From: Pseudobutyrivibrio ruminis AD2017
Lineage (GTDB): Bacteria > Bacillota > Clostridia > Lachnospirales > Lachnospiraceae
Length of the DNA stretch: 64,000 bases
Reading direction: 5' to 3'
Assembly (NCBI RefSeq): GCF_000424305.1
Contig: NZ_AUJQ01000003.1
Span: forward strand, 62,001-126,000
Of this stretch, positions 26,553 through 35,034 are shown one piece after another. Position 1 is the first letter of the stretch. Every line of letters begins with the position of its first letter. Under the pieces are notes generated by a model. It was not told the origin of the DNA. It made no database searches and worked only from the letters and a program-made list of their open reading frames with translations. Made by a program: the position numbers and the translations under genes.

Positions 26553-27935
26553 ATGAGCGATTTTTATTCAAACAACGGTACAAACAATTCGGGGGACAAC
26601 GAGACAAACAGCTCTACTACAAATGGAGCTTACTCTTATAAGAAAGACCAAATTAACCAGGGCGAATCATATTATCAGTGGTCCCCTTACGATGATGGAA
26701 AAAAGAACAAAAAGCCTAAGAAGTCATCTGGCTTTGGCGCAAAGCTTGGTAAGACAGCTGCCATAGCATTAGTATTCGGGCTTGTTGCTGGTATTTCATT
26801 TCAGTCTGTAGTGACAGTTTCTAACAGGTTCATCAATAAGGATGCTACTCAAATCACTGAAACAAAGACTGAAACAAAATCAAGCAAGGAAAAGATTCCT
26901 TCATCAACAACAGCAACTACTACTTCAACTACAGTTACAACTGATGTTTCCACAATAGTTGACAATGTGTTGCCAGCAATTGTACAGGTTACAAATGCAG
27001 GACTTAAGGAATACAGAACATTCTTTGGAACAATGCAGCAGCCTACTACTTCAGCAGGTTCTGGTATCATCGTTTCACAGGATGAGGATAACATCTACAT
27101 CGCTACTAACAATCACGTAGTTAGCGGAGCAGAGACACTTACTATCACATTCAATGATGGTGAAGCTGTTGAAGGCACTATCAAGGGAACAGATTCTTCT
27201 TGTGATCTTGCAGTTGTATCAGTAGCTATCAAGGACATCAAGGAAGATACATTATCAGAAATAAAGGTTGCTACACTTGGCGATTCAGATTCCACAGTTG
27301 TAGGTGAAGCTACAATCGTAATTGGTAATGCCATGGGCTATGGTACATCAGTTACTAACGGTATCATTTCCGCTAAGGACCGTGAGGTTTCTATTACAGA
27401 TGATGATGGAAACGTTGTTACAAACAGCCTTATTCAGACAAACGCAGCAGTTAACCCTGGTAACTCAGGTGGTGCATTACTTAACGCTAAGGGCGAAGTA
27501 ATCGGTATCGTATCTGCTAAGCTTGCAGAGGAAAGCGTTGAAGGTATGGGATATGCTATTCCTATCTCTTACGCTTGGAATATCATCCAGCAGATGGTTG
27601 ATAACGATGTAGTATCAGAGCTTGAGGCATCTTATCTTGGTATTGCAGGTAGAGATATTACAAAAGAAATGTCAGAACAGTACAATGTACCTATTGGTGT
27701 ATATGTAGCTCAGGTTGTTGAAGGTTCTGGTGCAGAACAAGCAGGTATTGAAACAGAGGATGTAATCACAGCATTCAACGGACGTAAGGTAACATCTGTT
27801 AATACACTTAACAACATCATGAAGTATTTACCTGCTGGATCAACAGTAGAAGTTAAGGTCGCTAAGGCTAGCAAAGACTACAAGGAAGAGACAATTAAGG
27901 TTACACTTACACACAAGATTGATTCAGTACAATAA
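26553..27935 (+). CDS. htrA: HtrA/DegP-type membrane-anchored serine protease
   Basis: The 460-residue protein has a cytoplasmic Asn/Ser/Thr-rich tail (1-65), a membrane span (about 70-92), a Thr-rich linker, an S1C protease domain and a PDZ domain (about 360-455). The catalytic triad is visible: His188 in NNHVVSG, Asp218 in CDLAVV and Ser305 in NPGNSGGAL. It degrades or refolds misfolded exported proteins on the outer side of the membrane. GGAGG lies before the ATG, and a terminator follows. The tail-plus-anchor layout is the Gram-positive HtrA form. Confidence 0.95.
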   Translation: MSDFYSNNGTNNSGDNETNSSTTNGAYSYKKDQINQGESYYQWSPYDDGKKNKKPKKSSGFGAKLGKTAAIALVFGLVAGISFQSVVTVSNRFINKDATQITETKTETKSSKEKIPSSTTATTTSTTVTTDVSTIVDNVLPAIVQVTNAGLKEYRTFFGTMQQPTTSAGSGIIVSQDEDNIYIATNNHVVSGAETLTITFNDGEAVEGTIKGTDSSCDLAVVSVAIKDIKEDTLSEIKVATLGDSDSTVVGEATIVIGNAMGYGTSVTNGIISAKDREVSITDDDGNVVTNSLIQTNAAVNPGNSGGALLNAKGEVIGIVSAKLAEESVEGMGYAIPISYAWNIIQQMVDNDVVSELEASYLGIAGRDITKEMSEQYNVPIGVYVAQVVEGSGAEQAGIETEDVITAFNGRKVTSVNTLNNIMKYLPAGSTVEVKVAKASKDYKEETIKVTLTHKIDSVQ

Positions 27936-27950
27936 TAATCGTATATACGA

Positions 27951-27979
27951 AGAGCCAACATTCAATGTTGGCTCTTTTT
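27951..27979 (+). terminator. Rho-independent terminator after htrA
   Basis: AGAGCCAACAT and ATGTTGGCTCT form a perfect eleven-pair stem with a three-base loop, then TTTTT. It excludes the longer reading frame upstream of the VanZ-like gene. Confidence 0.95.
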
Positions 27980-27991
27980 AACTGTAATCGT

Positions 27992-28020
27992 TTTACGAAT
28001 AGGGCTGATTATGGTAGAAT
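27992..28020 (+). promoter_or_regulatory. Promoter of the VanZ-like gene, leaderless layout
   Basis: TTTACG (27992-27997), 17 bases, TAGAAT (28015-28020). The expected start near 28027 is one base from the ATG at 28028, which has no purine-rich site at a normal distance. Confidence 0.6.
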
Positions 28021-28027
28021 ACGGGGT

Positions 28028-28468
28028 ATGAATAAGAAAAAGATTATAATAGGAATATTAATTGTTGCATGGATTTGTGTGATATGGGGACACAGCATGC
28101 AGCCGGCAGTAGTTTCAGAGGGAGAAAGTGGTAAGTTTCTAGCGATACTTAGCAAAGTACTACCATTTCTTGCAGAAAATGAAAATGGCATGTTTATAGT
28201 TAGAAAGGCAGCTCATTTTACAGAATATCTGATTTTGGGTGTATTGCTGTGCATGGAATTTTCTACTTATTTACGTGGAATATGGGAGAGATTCTTAAAT
28301 CCTCTTTTTTCAGGTTTATTTGTTTGCTTTATAGACGAAACTATTCAGTTATTTGTAGAAGGTCGTTCTGGTGAAATAAGAGATATGTGGATTGATTTTG
28401 CAGGAGTTGCCTTAGGCACACTTATCGTTCTTGCAATTATTAATAATAAAAAAGGCAGACGCTATTAA
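28028..28468 (+). CDS. VanZ-like membrane protein
   Basis: The 146-residue protein has four hydrophobic segments and VanZ-family motifs: IWGHSMQP near the N-terminus, RKAAHFTEYLILGVLL in the middle and DETIQLFVEGRSGEIRDMWID near the third segment. VanZ proteins confer low-level teicoplanin resistance in some hosts; in most genomes the role is unknown. I chose ATG 28028 because the upstream part of the frame lies in the terminator and promoter. The downstream gene starts 13 bases after its stop and may share its transcript. Confidence 0.88.
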   Translation: MNKKKIIIGILIVAWICVIWGHSMQPAVVSEGESGKFLAILSKVLPFLAENENGMFIVRKAAHFTEYLILGVLLCMEFSTYLRGIWERFLNPLFSGLFVCFIDETIQLFVEGRSGEIRDMWIDFAGVALGTLIVLAIINNKKGRRY

Positions 28469-28481
28469 AGGGAGGCATCAC

Positions 28482-29414
28482 ATGGGAAAGAAAAGAATAG
28501 TTATTGCACTTGGACATGACGCACTTGGTACAACAGTGTTAGAGCAGTGGAACGCAACAAAGCGTACAGCTGTAGCTGTTGCTGAGTTTATCGGACAGGA
28601 TTATCAGGTTGTTATTACTCACAGTAATGGACCACAGGTTGGAATGATTCACACAGCATTTTCTGAGTTCTATCAGAATCATCCAGAATACACATCTACA
28701 CCAATGTCAGTTTGTTCTGCAATGAGTCAGGGCTACATCGGTTACGATTTACAGCAGGCCATTCGCTCAGAGCTTGTAGGCAGAGGTATTTATAAACCAG
28801 TTTCAACTATTCTTACACAGGTTACTGTAGACCCATATGATGAAGCTTTCTATAAACCAACAAAAATAATAGGAAGAACTATGACTGCTGAAGAGGCTGA
28901 GCGTGAGGAAGCCAAGGGCAATCATACAGTTCAGGTTGAGGGTGGCTATCGCAGAATCGTGGCTGCACCAAAGCCAATGGAGATTGTAGAAATAGATGCA
29001 ATCAAAGCACTCTGCGATGCAGACCAGGTTGTTATTGCAGCAGGCGGTGGTGGAATCCCAGTGCTTACTCAGGACAACAAGCTTAAGGGCGCATCAGCAG
29101 TAGTAGAAAAGGATACAGCAGCAGGCTTACTTGCAGCAGAGCTTAATGCAGATATGTTAGTTATCCTTACATCAGTTACAAAGGTATGTAAGAACTTTGG
29201 CAAGGCTGACGAAGAGCCACTTGATTACATATCAGTTGCAGATGCAAAAAAGATGTTAGAGGCTGGAGAATTTGGTGCAACAGATATGGCTCCAAAGATT
29301 CAGGCTGCTATCGATTATATTGGCGATTCAGCCATTAGAAAGGTATTAATAACCAAGCTGTCAGATGCTGGCAACGCAGTAGGCGGACAGACTGGTACAA
29401 TGATAGGAAAGTAA
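28482..29414 (+). CDS. arcC: Carbamate kinase
   Basis: The 310-residue protein belongs to the amino-acid kinase fold and would convert carbamoyl phosphate and ADP to ATP, CO2 and ammonia (or act in reverse). Motifs include SNGPQVGMIH, MSQGYIGYDLQ, TQVTVDPYDEAF and AAGGGGIPV. The opening reads ALGHDALG where classic enzymes have ALGGNA, a change I associate with a clostridial subgroup. I chose ATG 28482, with AAAGGGAGG six bases upstream. No other arginine-deiminase genes are nearby. It ends one base before the FeoB gene. Confidence 0.9.
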   Translation: MGKKRIVIALGHDALGTTVLEQWNATKRTAVAVAEFIGQDYQVVITHSNGPQVGMIHTAFSEFYQNHPEYTSTPMSVCSAMSQGYIGYDLQQAIRSELVGRGIYKPVSTILTQVTVDPYDEAFYKPTKIIGRTMTAEEAEREEAKGNHTVQVEGGYRRIVAAPKPMEIVEIDAIKALCDADQVVIAAGGGGIPVLTQDNKLKGASAVVEKDTAAGLLAAELNADMLVILTSVTKVCKNFGKADEEPLDYISVADAKKMLEAGEFGATDMAPKIQAAIDYIGDSAIRKVLITKLSDAGNAVGGQTGTMIGK

Positions 29415-29415
29415 T

Positions 29416-31767
29416 ATGACAATCAGAGATTTACAGATTGGACAAACAGCTAGAATAGATGCTGTCGGGGGCGAGGGAGCCCTCAGACAGCATTTCTTAG
29501 ATATGGGAGTAATTCCAGGTGTGGAGGTAACTCTTGTCAGACTGGCCCCAATGGGAGACCCAATGGAACTTAGAATCCACGGTTACGAGCTTACTCTTAG
29601 ACTAGCCGATGCAGAAAAAATAGATGCAACATTAGTGGAGAACATCAAGGACGAAGAGATATCAGTGGAGGCAAACAAGCATGACATCGCCCACCCTGGT
29701 CTTGGCGAGGAAGGCAAATATCATCTTAAGGGTGATGGCGAACCGCTTCCAAAGGGAACACAGCTTACATTCGCACTTGTGGGTAACCAGAACTGTGGTA
29801 AGACTACTCTTTTCAATCAGCTTACTGGTTCTAATCAGCATGTAGGAAACTTCCCTGGCGTTACAGTAGATAGAAAAGATGGCGCTATTCGAGGCAAGGA
29901 TAATACCTGCATCACAGACCTTCCAGGAATCTATTCCATGTCACCATATTCTAACGAGGAGCTTGTCAGCCGAGACTTTGTTTTACACGAAAAGCCAAGG
30001 GCTATCATCAACATTGTTGATGCTACAAATATAGAGCGAAATCTGTATCTGACTATGCAGCTATTGGAGCTTAACATCCCTATGGTTGTTGCTCTTAATA
30101 TGATGGATGAGCTTAGAGGTAACGGCGGATCTGTAGATATCAACAGAATGGAAAAAATGTTAGGTGTTCCAGTAGTTCCTATTTCTGCAGCTAAGAACGA
30201 AGGTATCGACGAGCTTGTAGCTCACGCAATGCATGTGGCTCAGTATCAGGAAAGACCTCAGGTAGATGATTTCTGCGACGAGAACGATAACGGCGGTGCA
30301 GTTCACAGATGCATCCACGGCGTTATTCATCTGATGGAGGACCACGCAAAGCGTTCTGATATTCCAGTCAGATTCGCAGCCAGCAAGGCCATTGAAAATG
30401 ACGCGCAGATTATTAAGAAGCTGGATTTAGATGAAAACGAAATCGAGACCTTAGAGCACATCACAAAGCAGATGGAAAAGGAAAGAGGTCTTGATAGAAG
30501 CGCTGCCATGGCAGATATGCGTTTCGCATTTATAGATAAGGTTTGCAAGGAATGTATTATCAAGCCGAAGGAAAGCAAGGAGCACATCCGCAGCCAGCGT
30601 ATTGATAAATGGCTTACAGGAAAGTACACAGCTATTCCTATTTTCATCTGTGTAATGGCCATGGTGTTCTTCCTTACATTTAATGTTATTGGCGCATGGC
30701 TGCAGGGATTGCTTGAAGAAGGGATAGCATTCCTTACAGATATTACAGATAAGGCTCTTACTATGGCAAACGTAAACGTCACAGTTCACGAGCTGATTAT
30801 AGGCGGTATATTTGAAGGTGTTGGAGGAGTGCTTAGCTTCCTTCCAATCATCATCACCATGTTCTTCTTCCTATCTATTTTGGAGGACAGTGGTTATATT
30901 GCCAGAGTAGCATTTTTCATGGATAAGATGCTTAGAAGAATCGGTCTTTCAGGTCGAAGCATCGTGCCACTTTTGATTGGATTTGGATGTACAGTTCCAG
31001 CGGTAATGTCTACACGTACATTGCCTAGTGACAGGGACCGTAAGATGACAATTCTTCTTACACCATTTATGAGCTGTACAGCAAAGCTTCCAATATACAC
31101 ATTCTTCGTAGCAGCATTCTTCCCAGAGAATGGATGGCTAGTAATCACTGTGTTGTATTTCCTTGGGATATTCCTTGGAGTGCTTGCAGCATTGTTCTTT
31201 AAAAAGGTTAGATTCAAGGGTGAGGCTGTTCCATTTGTTATGGAGCTTCCAAACTACAGATTGCCAAGCGCAAGAAACGTAATTCAGCTTCTTTGGGAAA
31301 AGGCAAAGGATTTCTTGCAGAGAGCATTTACAGTAATCTTCCTTGCAACAGTTATCGTATGGGTATTGCAGAGCTTTGATACTCATCTTAATCTTGTGGC
31401 AGACCAGAAGGACAGCATCCTTGCACTTATTGCAGGAGGACTTGCACCATTATTCAAGCCAATAGGATTGGGAGATTGGAGAATCTGTACCTCACTTATT
31501 TCAGGATTTATGGCAAAGGAAAGTGTGGTATCAGTGCTTGAAGTATTGTTTGGTACTACAGGAGTTGCAGCAGCTATGTCAAGCCTTACAGCATTTTGCT
31601 TGCTAGTATTCTCATTGCTTTATACACCATGCGTGGCAGCTATTGCATCTATCAAAAGAGAGATGGGCCGTAAGTGGGCTGTGTGTGTAGTGATTTGGCA
31701 GTGTGCGATTGCATGGATATGCGCATTTATAGTTCATACAATAGGACTATTGATAGGATTAGCTTAA
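29416..31767 (+). CDS. feoB: Ferrous iron transporter FeoB with fused FeoA domain
   Basis: The 783-residue protein has an N-terminal FeoA (SH3-like) domain (1-75), then a GTPase domain (about 115-290) with GNQNCGKTTLFNQ, GNFPGVTVD, LPGIYSMSP and NMMDEL, and a membrane region from about 400 with two Gate blocks: FGCTVPAVMSTRTL and the late TPCVAAIASIKRE. It imports Fe2+ across the cytoplasmic membrane. The gene begins one base after the carbamate kinase stop and is followed by a terminator, so it is transcribed apart from the second Feo operon just downstream. Confidence 0.95.
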   Translation: MTIRDLQIGQTARIDAVGGEGALRQHFLDMGVIPGVEVTLVRLAPMGDPMELRIHGYELTLRLADAEKIDATLVENIKDEEISVEANKHDIAHPGLGEEGKYHLKGDGEPLPKGTQLTFALVGNQNCGKTTLFNQLTGSNQHVGNFPGVTVDRKDGAIRGKDNTCITDLPGIYSMSPYSNEELVSRDFVLHEKPRAIINIVDATNIERNLYLTMQLLELNIPMVVALNMMDELRGNGGSVDINRMEKMLGVPVVPISAAKNEGIDELVAHAMHVAQYQERPQVDDFCDENDNGGAVHRCIHGVIHLMEDHAKRSDIPVRFAASKAIENDAQIIKKLDLDENEIETLEHITKQMEKERGLDRSAAMADMRFAFIDKVCKECIIKPKESKEHIRSQRIDKWLTGKYTAIPIFICVMAMVFFLTFNVIGAWLQGLLEEGIAFLTDITDKALTMANVNVTVHELIIGGIFEGVGGVLSFLPIIITMFFFLSILEDSGYIARVAFFMDKMLRRIGLSGRSIVPLLIGFGCTVPAVMSTRTLPSDRDRKMTILLTPFMSCTAKLPIYTFFVAAFFPENGWLVITVLYFLGIFLGVLAALFFKKVRFKGEAVPFVMELPNYRLPSARNVIQLLWEKAKDFLQRAFTVIFLATVIVWVLQSFDTHLNLVADQKDSILALIAGGLAPLFKPIGLGDWRICTSLISGFMAKESVVSVLEVLFGTTGVAAAMSSLTAFCLLVFSLLYTPCVAAIASIKREMGRKWAVCVVIWQCAIAWICAFIVHTIGLLIGLA

Positions 31768-31787
31768 TATTGATTTTTAAATTTTAG

Positions 31788-31817
31788 AGAGTTCCGCAAA
31801 AGCGGGACTCTTTTTTT
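31788..31817 (+). terminator. Rho-independent terminator after feoB
   Basis: AGAGTTCCGC and GCGGGACTCT pair around an AAAA loop, followed by TTTTTTT. Confidence 0.94.
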
Positions 31818-31850
31818 AATGATTATTTACAAAAAACTTTGGTTAGGCTC

Positions 31851-31879
31851 TTGAAACAAAAGTAAGTTTATGATAAATT
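31851..31879 (+). promoter_or_regulatory. Promoter of the second feo operon
   Basis: TTGAAA (31851-31856), 17 bases, TAAATT (31874-31879). Transcription would begin near 31886, at the edge of the CGTTAG palindrome. Confidence 0.6.
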
Positions 31880-31886
31880 ATACATG

Positions 31887-31904
31887 CGTTAGCGAATACT
31901 AACG
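31887..31904. promoter_or_regulatory. Palindromic operator candidate for metal control of feo
   Basis: CGTTAG, six bases, CTAACG is a perfect inverted repeat at the expected transcription start. The TTAG...CTAA core recalls boxes bound by DtxR/IdeR-family iron regulators. A Fur-type site is not obvious. Regulator identity is inference. Confidence 0.5.
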
Positions 31905-31942
31905 TATATTAAGTATGTGAAACTCGGGTAAGGAAGTGATAT

Positions 31943-32155
31943 ATGATGCCTTTAGTAGTCGCGCCAACAGGCGAAGAGCAAATGATTAAACGAATTGGTG
32001 GTAATGAGGATGTTAAAAGACATCTTCAGGAGCTTGGTTTCGTGCCAGGCGGACATGTAACAGTTGTTAACGAAATAGGTGGAAACCTAATCGTGAACGT
32101 AAAGGAGTCAAGAGTGGCTGTTGATAAGCAGCTGGCTCAGAAAATTTTTGTTTAG
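31943..32155 (+). CDS. feoA: FeoA-domain protein
   Basis: The 70-residue protein is a single SH3-like FeoA domain (KRIGGNEDVKRHLQELGFVPG and the late glycine-rich strand). FeoA proteins act in the cytoplasm with FeoB and support Fe2+ uptake. AAGGAAG lies six bases before the ATG at 31943; a second ATG follows at once. It is the first gene of the second feo operon. It is more divergent from the FeoA domain fused to FeoB-1 than the next gene is. Confidence 0.88.
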   Translation: MMPLVVAPTGEEQMIKRIGGNEDVKRHLQELGFVPGGHVTVVNEIGGNLIVNVKESRVAVDKQLAQKIFV

Positions 32156-32171
32156 TTAGAAGGAGAGAACA

Positions 32172-32393
32172 ATGAAGACATTAAAGGACGTTAATGTTGG
32201 CGAGAAAGTCAATGTAACAAAGCTAAACGGCGAAGGCGCAGTAAAGCGCAGAATCATGGATATGGGAATTACAAAAGGTGTAGAGATTTACGTTAGAAAA
32301 ATCGCTCCTCTTGGAGATCCAGTAGAGATTACAGTTAGAGGCTATGAGCTTTCAGTACGTAAGGCTGATGCTGAAATGATAGTAGTAGAATAA
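32172..32393 (+). CDS. feoA: FeoA-domain protein
   Basis: The 73-residue protein is a FeoA domain with GEGAVKRRIMDMGITKGVE and APLGDPVEITVRGYELSVR, closely matching the domain fused to the upstream FeoB. AGAAGGAGAG precedes the ATG, and the gene lies 16 bases after the first feoA. It likely partners the unfused FeoB that follows. Confidence 0.94.
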   Translation: MKTLKDVNVGEKVNVTKLNGEGAVKRRIMDMGITKGVEIYVRKIAPLGDPVEITVRGYELSVRKADAEMIVVE

Positions 32394-32408
32394 AAGGAGG
32401 AGAATAAA

Positions 32409-34784
32409 GTGGGAATTCGTATTGCACTAGCAGGTAACCCAAACTGCGGTAAAACAACATTATTCAATGCTCTTACAGGCTCTAACCAGTTCGTAGGTAA
32501 CTGGCCAGGTGTTACTGTAGAGTACAAAGAAGGAAAATATAAAGGTGATAAGGAAGTAACAATCGTTGACCTTCCAGGTATCTATTCACTTTCACCATAT
32601 ACATTAGAGGAGGTTGTATCACGTAACTATCTTATCGATGAGAAGCCAGATGCAATCATCAATGTAATCGATGGTACTAACCTTGAAAGAAATCTTTATC
32701 TTACAACACAGGTTGTAGAACTTGGTATTCCAGTAGTTATCGCTATCAACATGATGGATGTTGTAGAAAAGAACGGTGACAAGATTAATGCTAACAAGCT
32801 TTCAGAGGAAATTGGCGTTCCTGTAATCCAAATTTCAGCTCTTAAGAACAGAGGTCTTAAGGAAATCGTTGAGGCTGCAGTGAAGGCTGGTAAGGAAGCA
32901 AAGCCACAGTCACCTAAGCACAGATTTGATGGTTCTGTAGAACATGCACTTGCTCATATTGAAGAGCTTTGCTTACATAACATCGATGATGAAAATCTTC
33001 AGAGATGGTATTCAATCAAGTTATTCGAGCGCGACACAAAGATTCAGGAGAAGCTTGGTCTTTCATCAGACGTTATCGCACATATCGAAAAAGATATCGC
33101 TTCATGCGAGAAAGAGTTAGATGATGATTCTGAATCAATCATCACTGGGGAGAGATACAATTACATCGGCACAATCATTGGTGCTTGTGTAAAGAAGGCT
33201 TCAAAGGGAATGACAACATCTGATAAGATTGATCAGATTGTTACAAACAGATTCCTTGCACTTCCTATCTTCGCTGTAGTTATGTTTTTAGTTTACTTTG
33301 TATCAGTTACAACAGTTGGTACATATGCTACAGACTGGGCAAATGATGGTGTGTTTGGTGATGGATGGCACTTATTTGCAATCGGCTCAAAGGCTTATAC
33401 TGAAGCAGCTGATGAATATACAGCAAATCAGCTTATCGTAGATGGATATGATTTATATGTAGAAGAAAACGGCACAGAGCCTACAGGTGATTTCGAATAT
33501 CCTGTAGAGGATGAGGAAACAGCAGCCGTTGAATATGAGACAGCTACACTTGATGATTATGCAGCAGCTGCAGCTTATGTAGAGGCTAATGAAGAGCCAG
33601 ATCCAGCAAACTATGGCGTATGGATTCCTGGTATTCCAGTATTCATCGAGACTGGGCTTGATGCAATCGGATGTAACGATGTGGTTAAGGGACTTATCCT
33701 TGACGGTATCGTAGCAGGTGTTGGTGCAGTTCTTGGTTTCGTTCCACAGATGCTTGTACTTTTCATCTTCCTTGCATTCCTTGAGGCTTGCGGTTACATG
33801 GCACGTGTTGCATTCATCATGGACCGTATCTTCAGAAAGTTTGGTCTTTCAGGTAAGTCATTCATTCCAATGCTTATTGGTACAGGTTGTGGTGTTCCTG
33901 GTATCATGGCATCACGTACTATCGAAAATGATAGAGACCGTAAGATGACAATCATGACAACAACATTCATTCCATGTGGAGCTAAGCTTCCATTCATCGC
34001 AATGGTAGCAGGCGCTATCTTCGGTGGAGCAGCTTGGGTTGCACCAACAGCTTACTTCCTTGGAATTTTCTCAATCATCGTATCAGGTATTATGCTTAAG
34101 AAGACAAAGCTCTTCGCTGGCGACCCAGCACCATTCGTTATGGAGCTTCCAGCATACCACTGGCCAACAGTAGGTAACGTACTTAGAAGCATGTGGGAGC
34201 GTGGCTGGTCATTTATCAAAAAAGCTGGTACAATCATTTTACTTTCAACAATCGTAGTTTGGTTCTGTACATTCTTCGGTGTTGTTGATGGAGCATTTAC
34301 AATGCTTGAGGAAGACCAGATTGATCATTCAATCCTTGCTGGTCTTGGTAAGTGCCTTGCATGGATTTTCCTTCCACTTGGCTTTGGCGATTGGGAAGCA
34401 ACAGTTGCTTCTATCACAGGTCTTGTTGCTAAGGAAAACATCGTTGGTACACTTGCTATCATCTACGGTGCATCAGGTGATGTTTACGAGACAATGCGTG
34501 CAGCATTTACAGATGCATCTGGTATGGCATTCCTCGCATTCAACCTTCTTTGCGCTCCTTGCTTCGCAGCTATGGGTGCAATCAAGCGTGAGATGAACAA
34601 CACTAAGTGGTTCTGGACAGCTATCGGATATCAGTGTGGCTTCGCATGGGTAATCGGCCTTATCATCTACCAGGTAGGTAAGGTATTCACAGGCGAAGGA
34701 TTCACATTCGGAACAATCTTCGGACTCGCAGCTATCTGCTGCCTAATCTACGGATTAGTTCGTAAAGATAAGTACAATAAATAA
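32409..34784 (+). CDS. feoB: Ferrous iron transporter FeoB, unfused
   Basis: The 791-residue protein starts at a GTG with AAAGGAGGAG upstream. The GTPase domain occupies residues 1-170 (GNPNCGKTTLFNALTG, GNWPGVTVE, LPGIYSLSP, NMMDV). The membrane part starts near 285. Between the first and second spans (about 311-410) lies an acidic insertion rich in Asp, Glu, Tyr and Ala that I do not expect in ordinary FeoB. The Gate motifs GTGCGVPGIMASRTI and CAPCFAAMGAIKRE are present. It imports Fe2+. It forms an operon with two feoA genes and the small Cys-rich gene. Confidence 0.95.
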   Translation: MGIRIALAGNPNCGKTTLFNALTGSNQFVGNWPGVTVEYKEGKYKGDKEVTIVDLPGIYSLSPYTLEEVVSRNYLIDEKPDAIINVIDGTNLERNLYLTTQVVELGIPVVIAINMMDVVEKNGDKINANKLSEEIGVPVIQISALKNRGLKEIVEAAVKAGKEAKPQSPKHRFDGSVEHALAHIEELCLHNIDDENLQRWYSIKLFERDTKIQEKLGLSSDVIAHIEKDIASCEKELDDDSESIITGERYNYIGTIIGACVKKASKGMTTSDKIDQIVTNRFLALPIFAVVMFLVYFVSVTTVGTYATDWANDGVFGDGWHLFAIGSKAYTEAADEYTANQLIVDGYDLYVEENGTEPTGDFEYPVEDEETAAVEYETATLDDYAAAAAYVEANEEPDPANYGVWIPGIPVFIETGLDAIGCNDVVKGLILDGIVAGVGAVLGFVPQMLVLFIFLAFLEACGYMARVAFIMDRIFRKFGLSGKSFIPMLIGTGCGVPGIMASRTIENDRDRKMTIMTTTFIPCGAKLPFIAMVAGAIFGGAAWVAPTAYFLGIFSIIVSGIMLKKTKLFAGDPAPFVMELPAYHWPTVGNVLRSMWERGWSFIKKAGTIILLSTIVVWFCTFFGVVDGAFTMLEEDQIDHSILAGLGKCLAWIFLPLGFGDWEATVASITGLVAKENIVGTLAIIYGASGDVYETMRAAFTDASGMAFLAFNLLCAPCFAAMGAIKREMNNTKWFWTAIGYQCGFAWVIGLIIYQVGKVFTGEGFTFGTIFGLAAICCLIYGLVRKDKYNK

Positions 34785-34831
34785 GCCTTCCCCCTTTGGG
34801 GGAAGGTGTCAGCGTAGCTGACGGATGAGGG
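34785..34831 (+). repeat. Double-hairpin intergenic repeat (Lachnospiraceae type)
   Basis: CCTTCCCCC (34786-34794) pairs with GGGGGAAGG (34798-34806); GTCAGC (34808-34813) pairs with GCTGAC (34817-34822); then comes GGATGAGGG. I recall repeats with this exact layout scattered through Roseburia/Eubacterium rectale-like genomes. Here it fills the gap after feoB, and its terminal GAGGG sits eight bases before the next ATG. Confidence 0.8.
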
Positions 34832-34839
34832 TAATAATC

Positions 34840-34983
34840 ATGGGAACAGCAATAGTAATTCTAATCCTAGCCGTTATCGTTGGCGCAATTATTCGCTCGA
34901 TGGTAAAGGCACATAAACGTGGCGAACATCCAGCCTGCGGCGGCGACTGCGGTCACTGCGGCGGAAGCTGCGGTTGTCACTAA
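34840..34983 (+). CDS. FeoB-associated Cys-rich membrane protein
   Basis: This 47-residue protein has one membrane span (about 3-20), a basic stretch (KAHKRGEH) and a C-terminal Cys/Gly cluster ending CGGDCGHCGGSCGCH with five cysteines. It matches the small FeoB-associated Cys-rich family always found behind feoB in Clostridia, thought to assist iron transfer. Its ribosome site GAGGG is supplied by the repeat upstream. It closes the second feo operon before a terminator. Confidence 0.92.
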   Translation: MGTAIVILILAVIVGAIIRSMVKAHKRGEHPACGGDCGHCGGSCGCH

Positions 34984-34990
34984 GTATAAT

Positions 34991-35019
34991 GCCCTGGGTT
35001 GTATAACCTGGGGCTTTTT
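34991..35019 (+). terminator. Rho-independent terminator of the feo operon
   Basis: GCCCTGGGTT and AACCTGGGGC pair with two central wobbles around a GTAT loop, followed by TTTTT. Confidence 0.92.
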
Positions 35020-35027
35020 GGTATCAT
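34999..35027 (+). promoter_or_regulatory. Weak promoter candidate overlapping the terminator
   Basis: TTGTAT (34999-35004), 17 bases, TATCAT (35022-35027). A start near 35034 would put the ATG at 35035 at the very 5' end of the mRNA. Confidence 0.35.
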
Positions 35028-35034
35028 TTTAAAT

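Noticed and set aside
27965-28027. Longer N-terminus for the VanZ-like protein
   Set aside because: The stretch covers the htrA terminator and the -35/-10 boxes; the protein family starts at the ATG at 28028.
34999-35034. Longer N-terminus for the GT2 protein
   Set aside because: These bases form the terminator stem of the feo operon.
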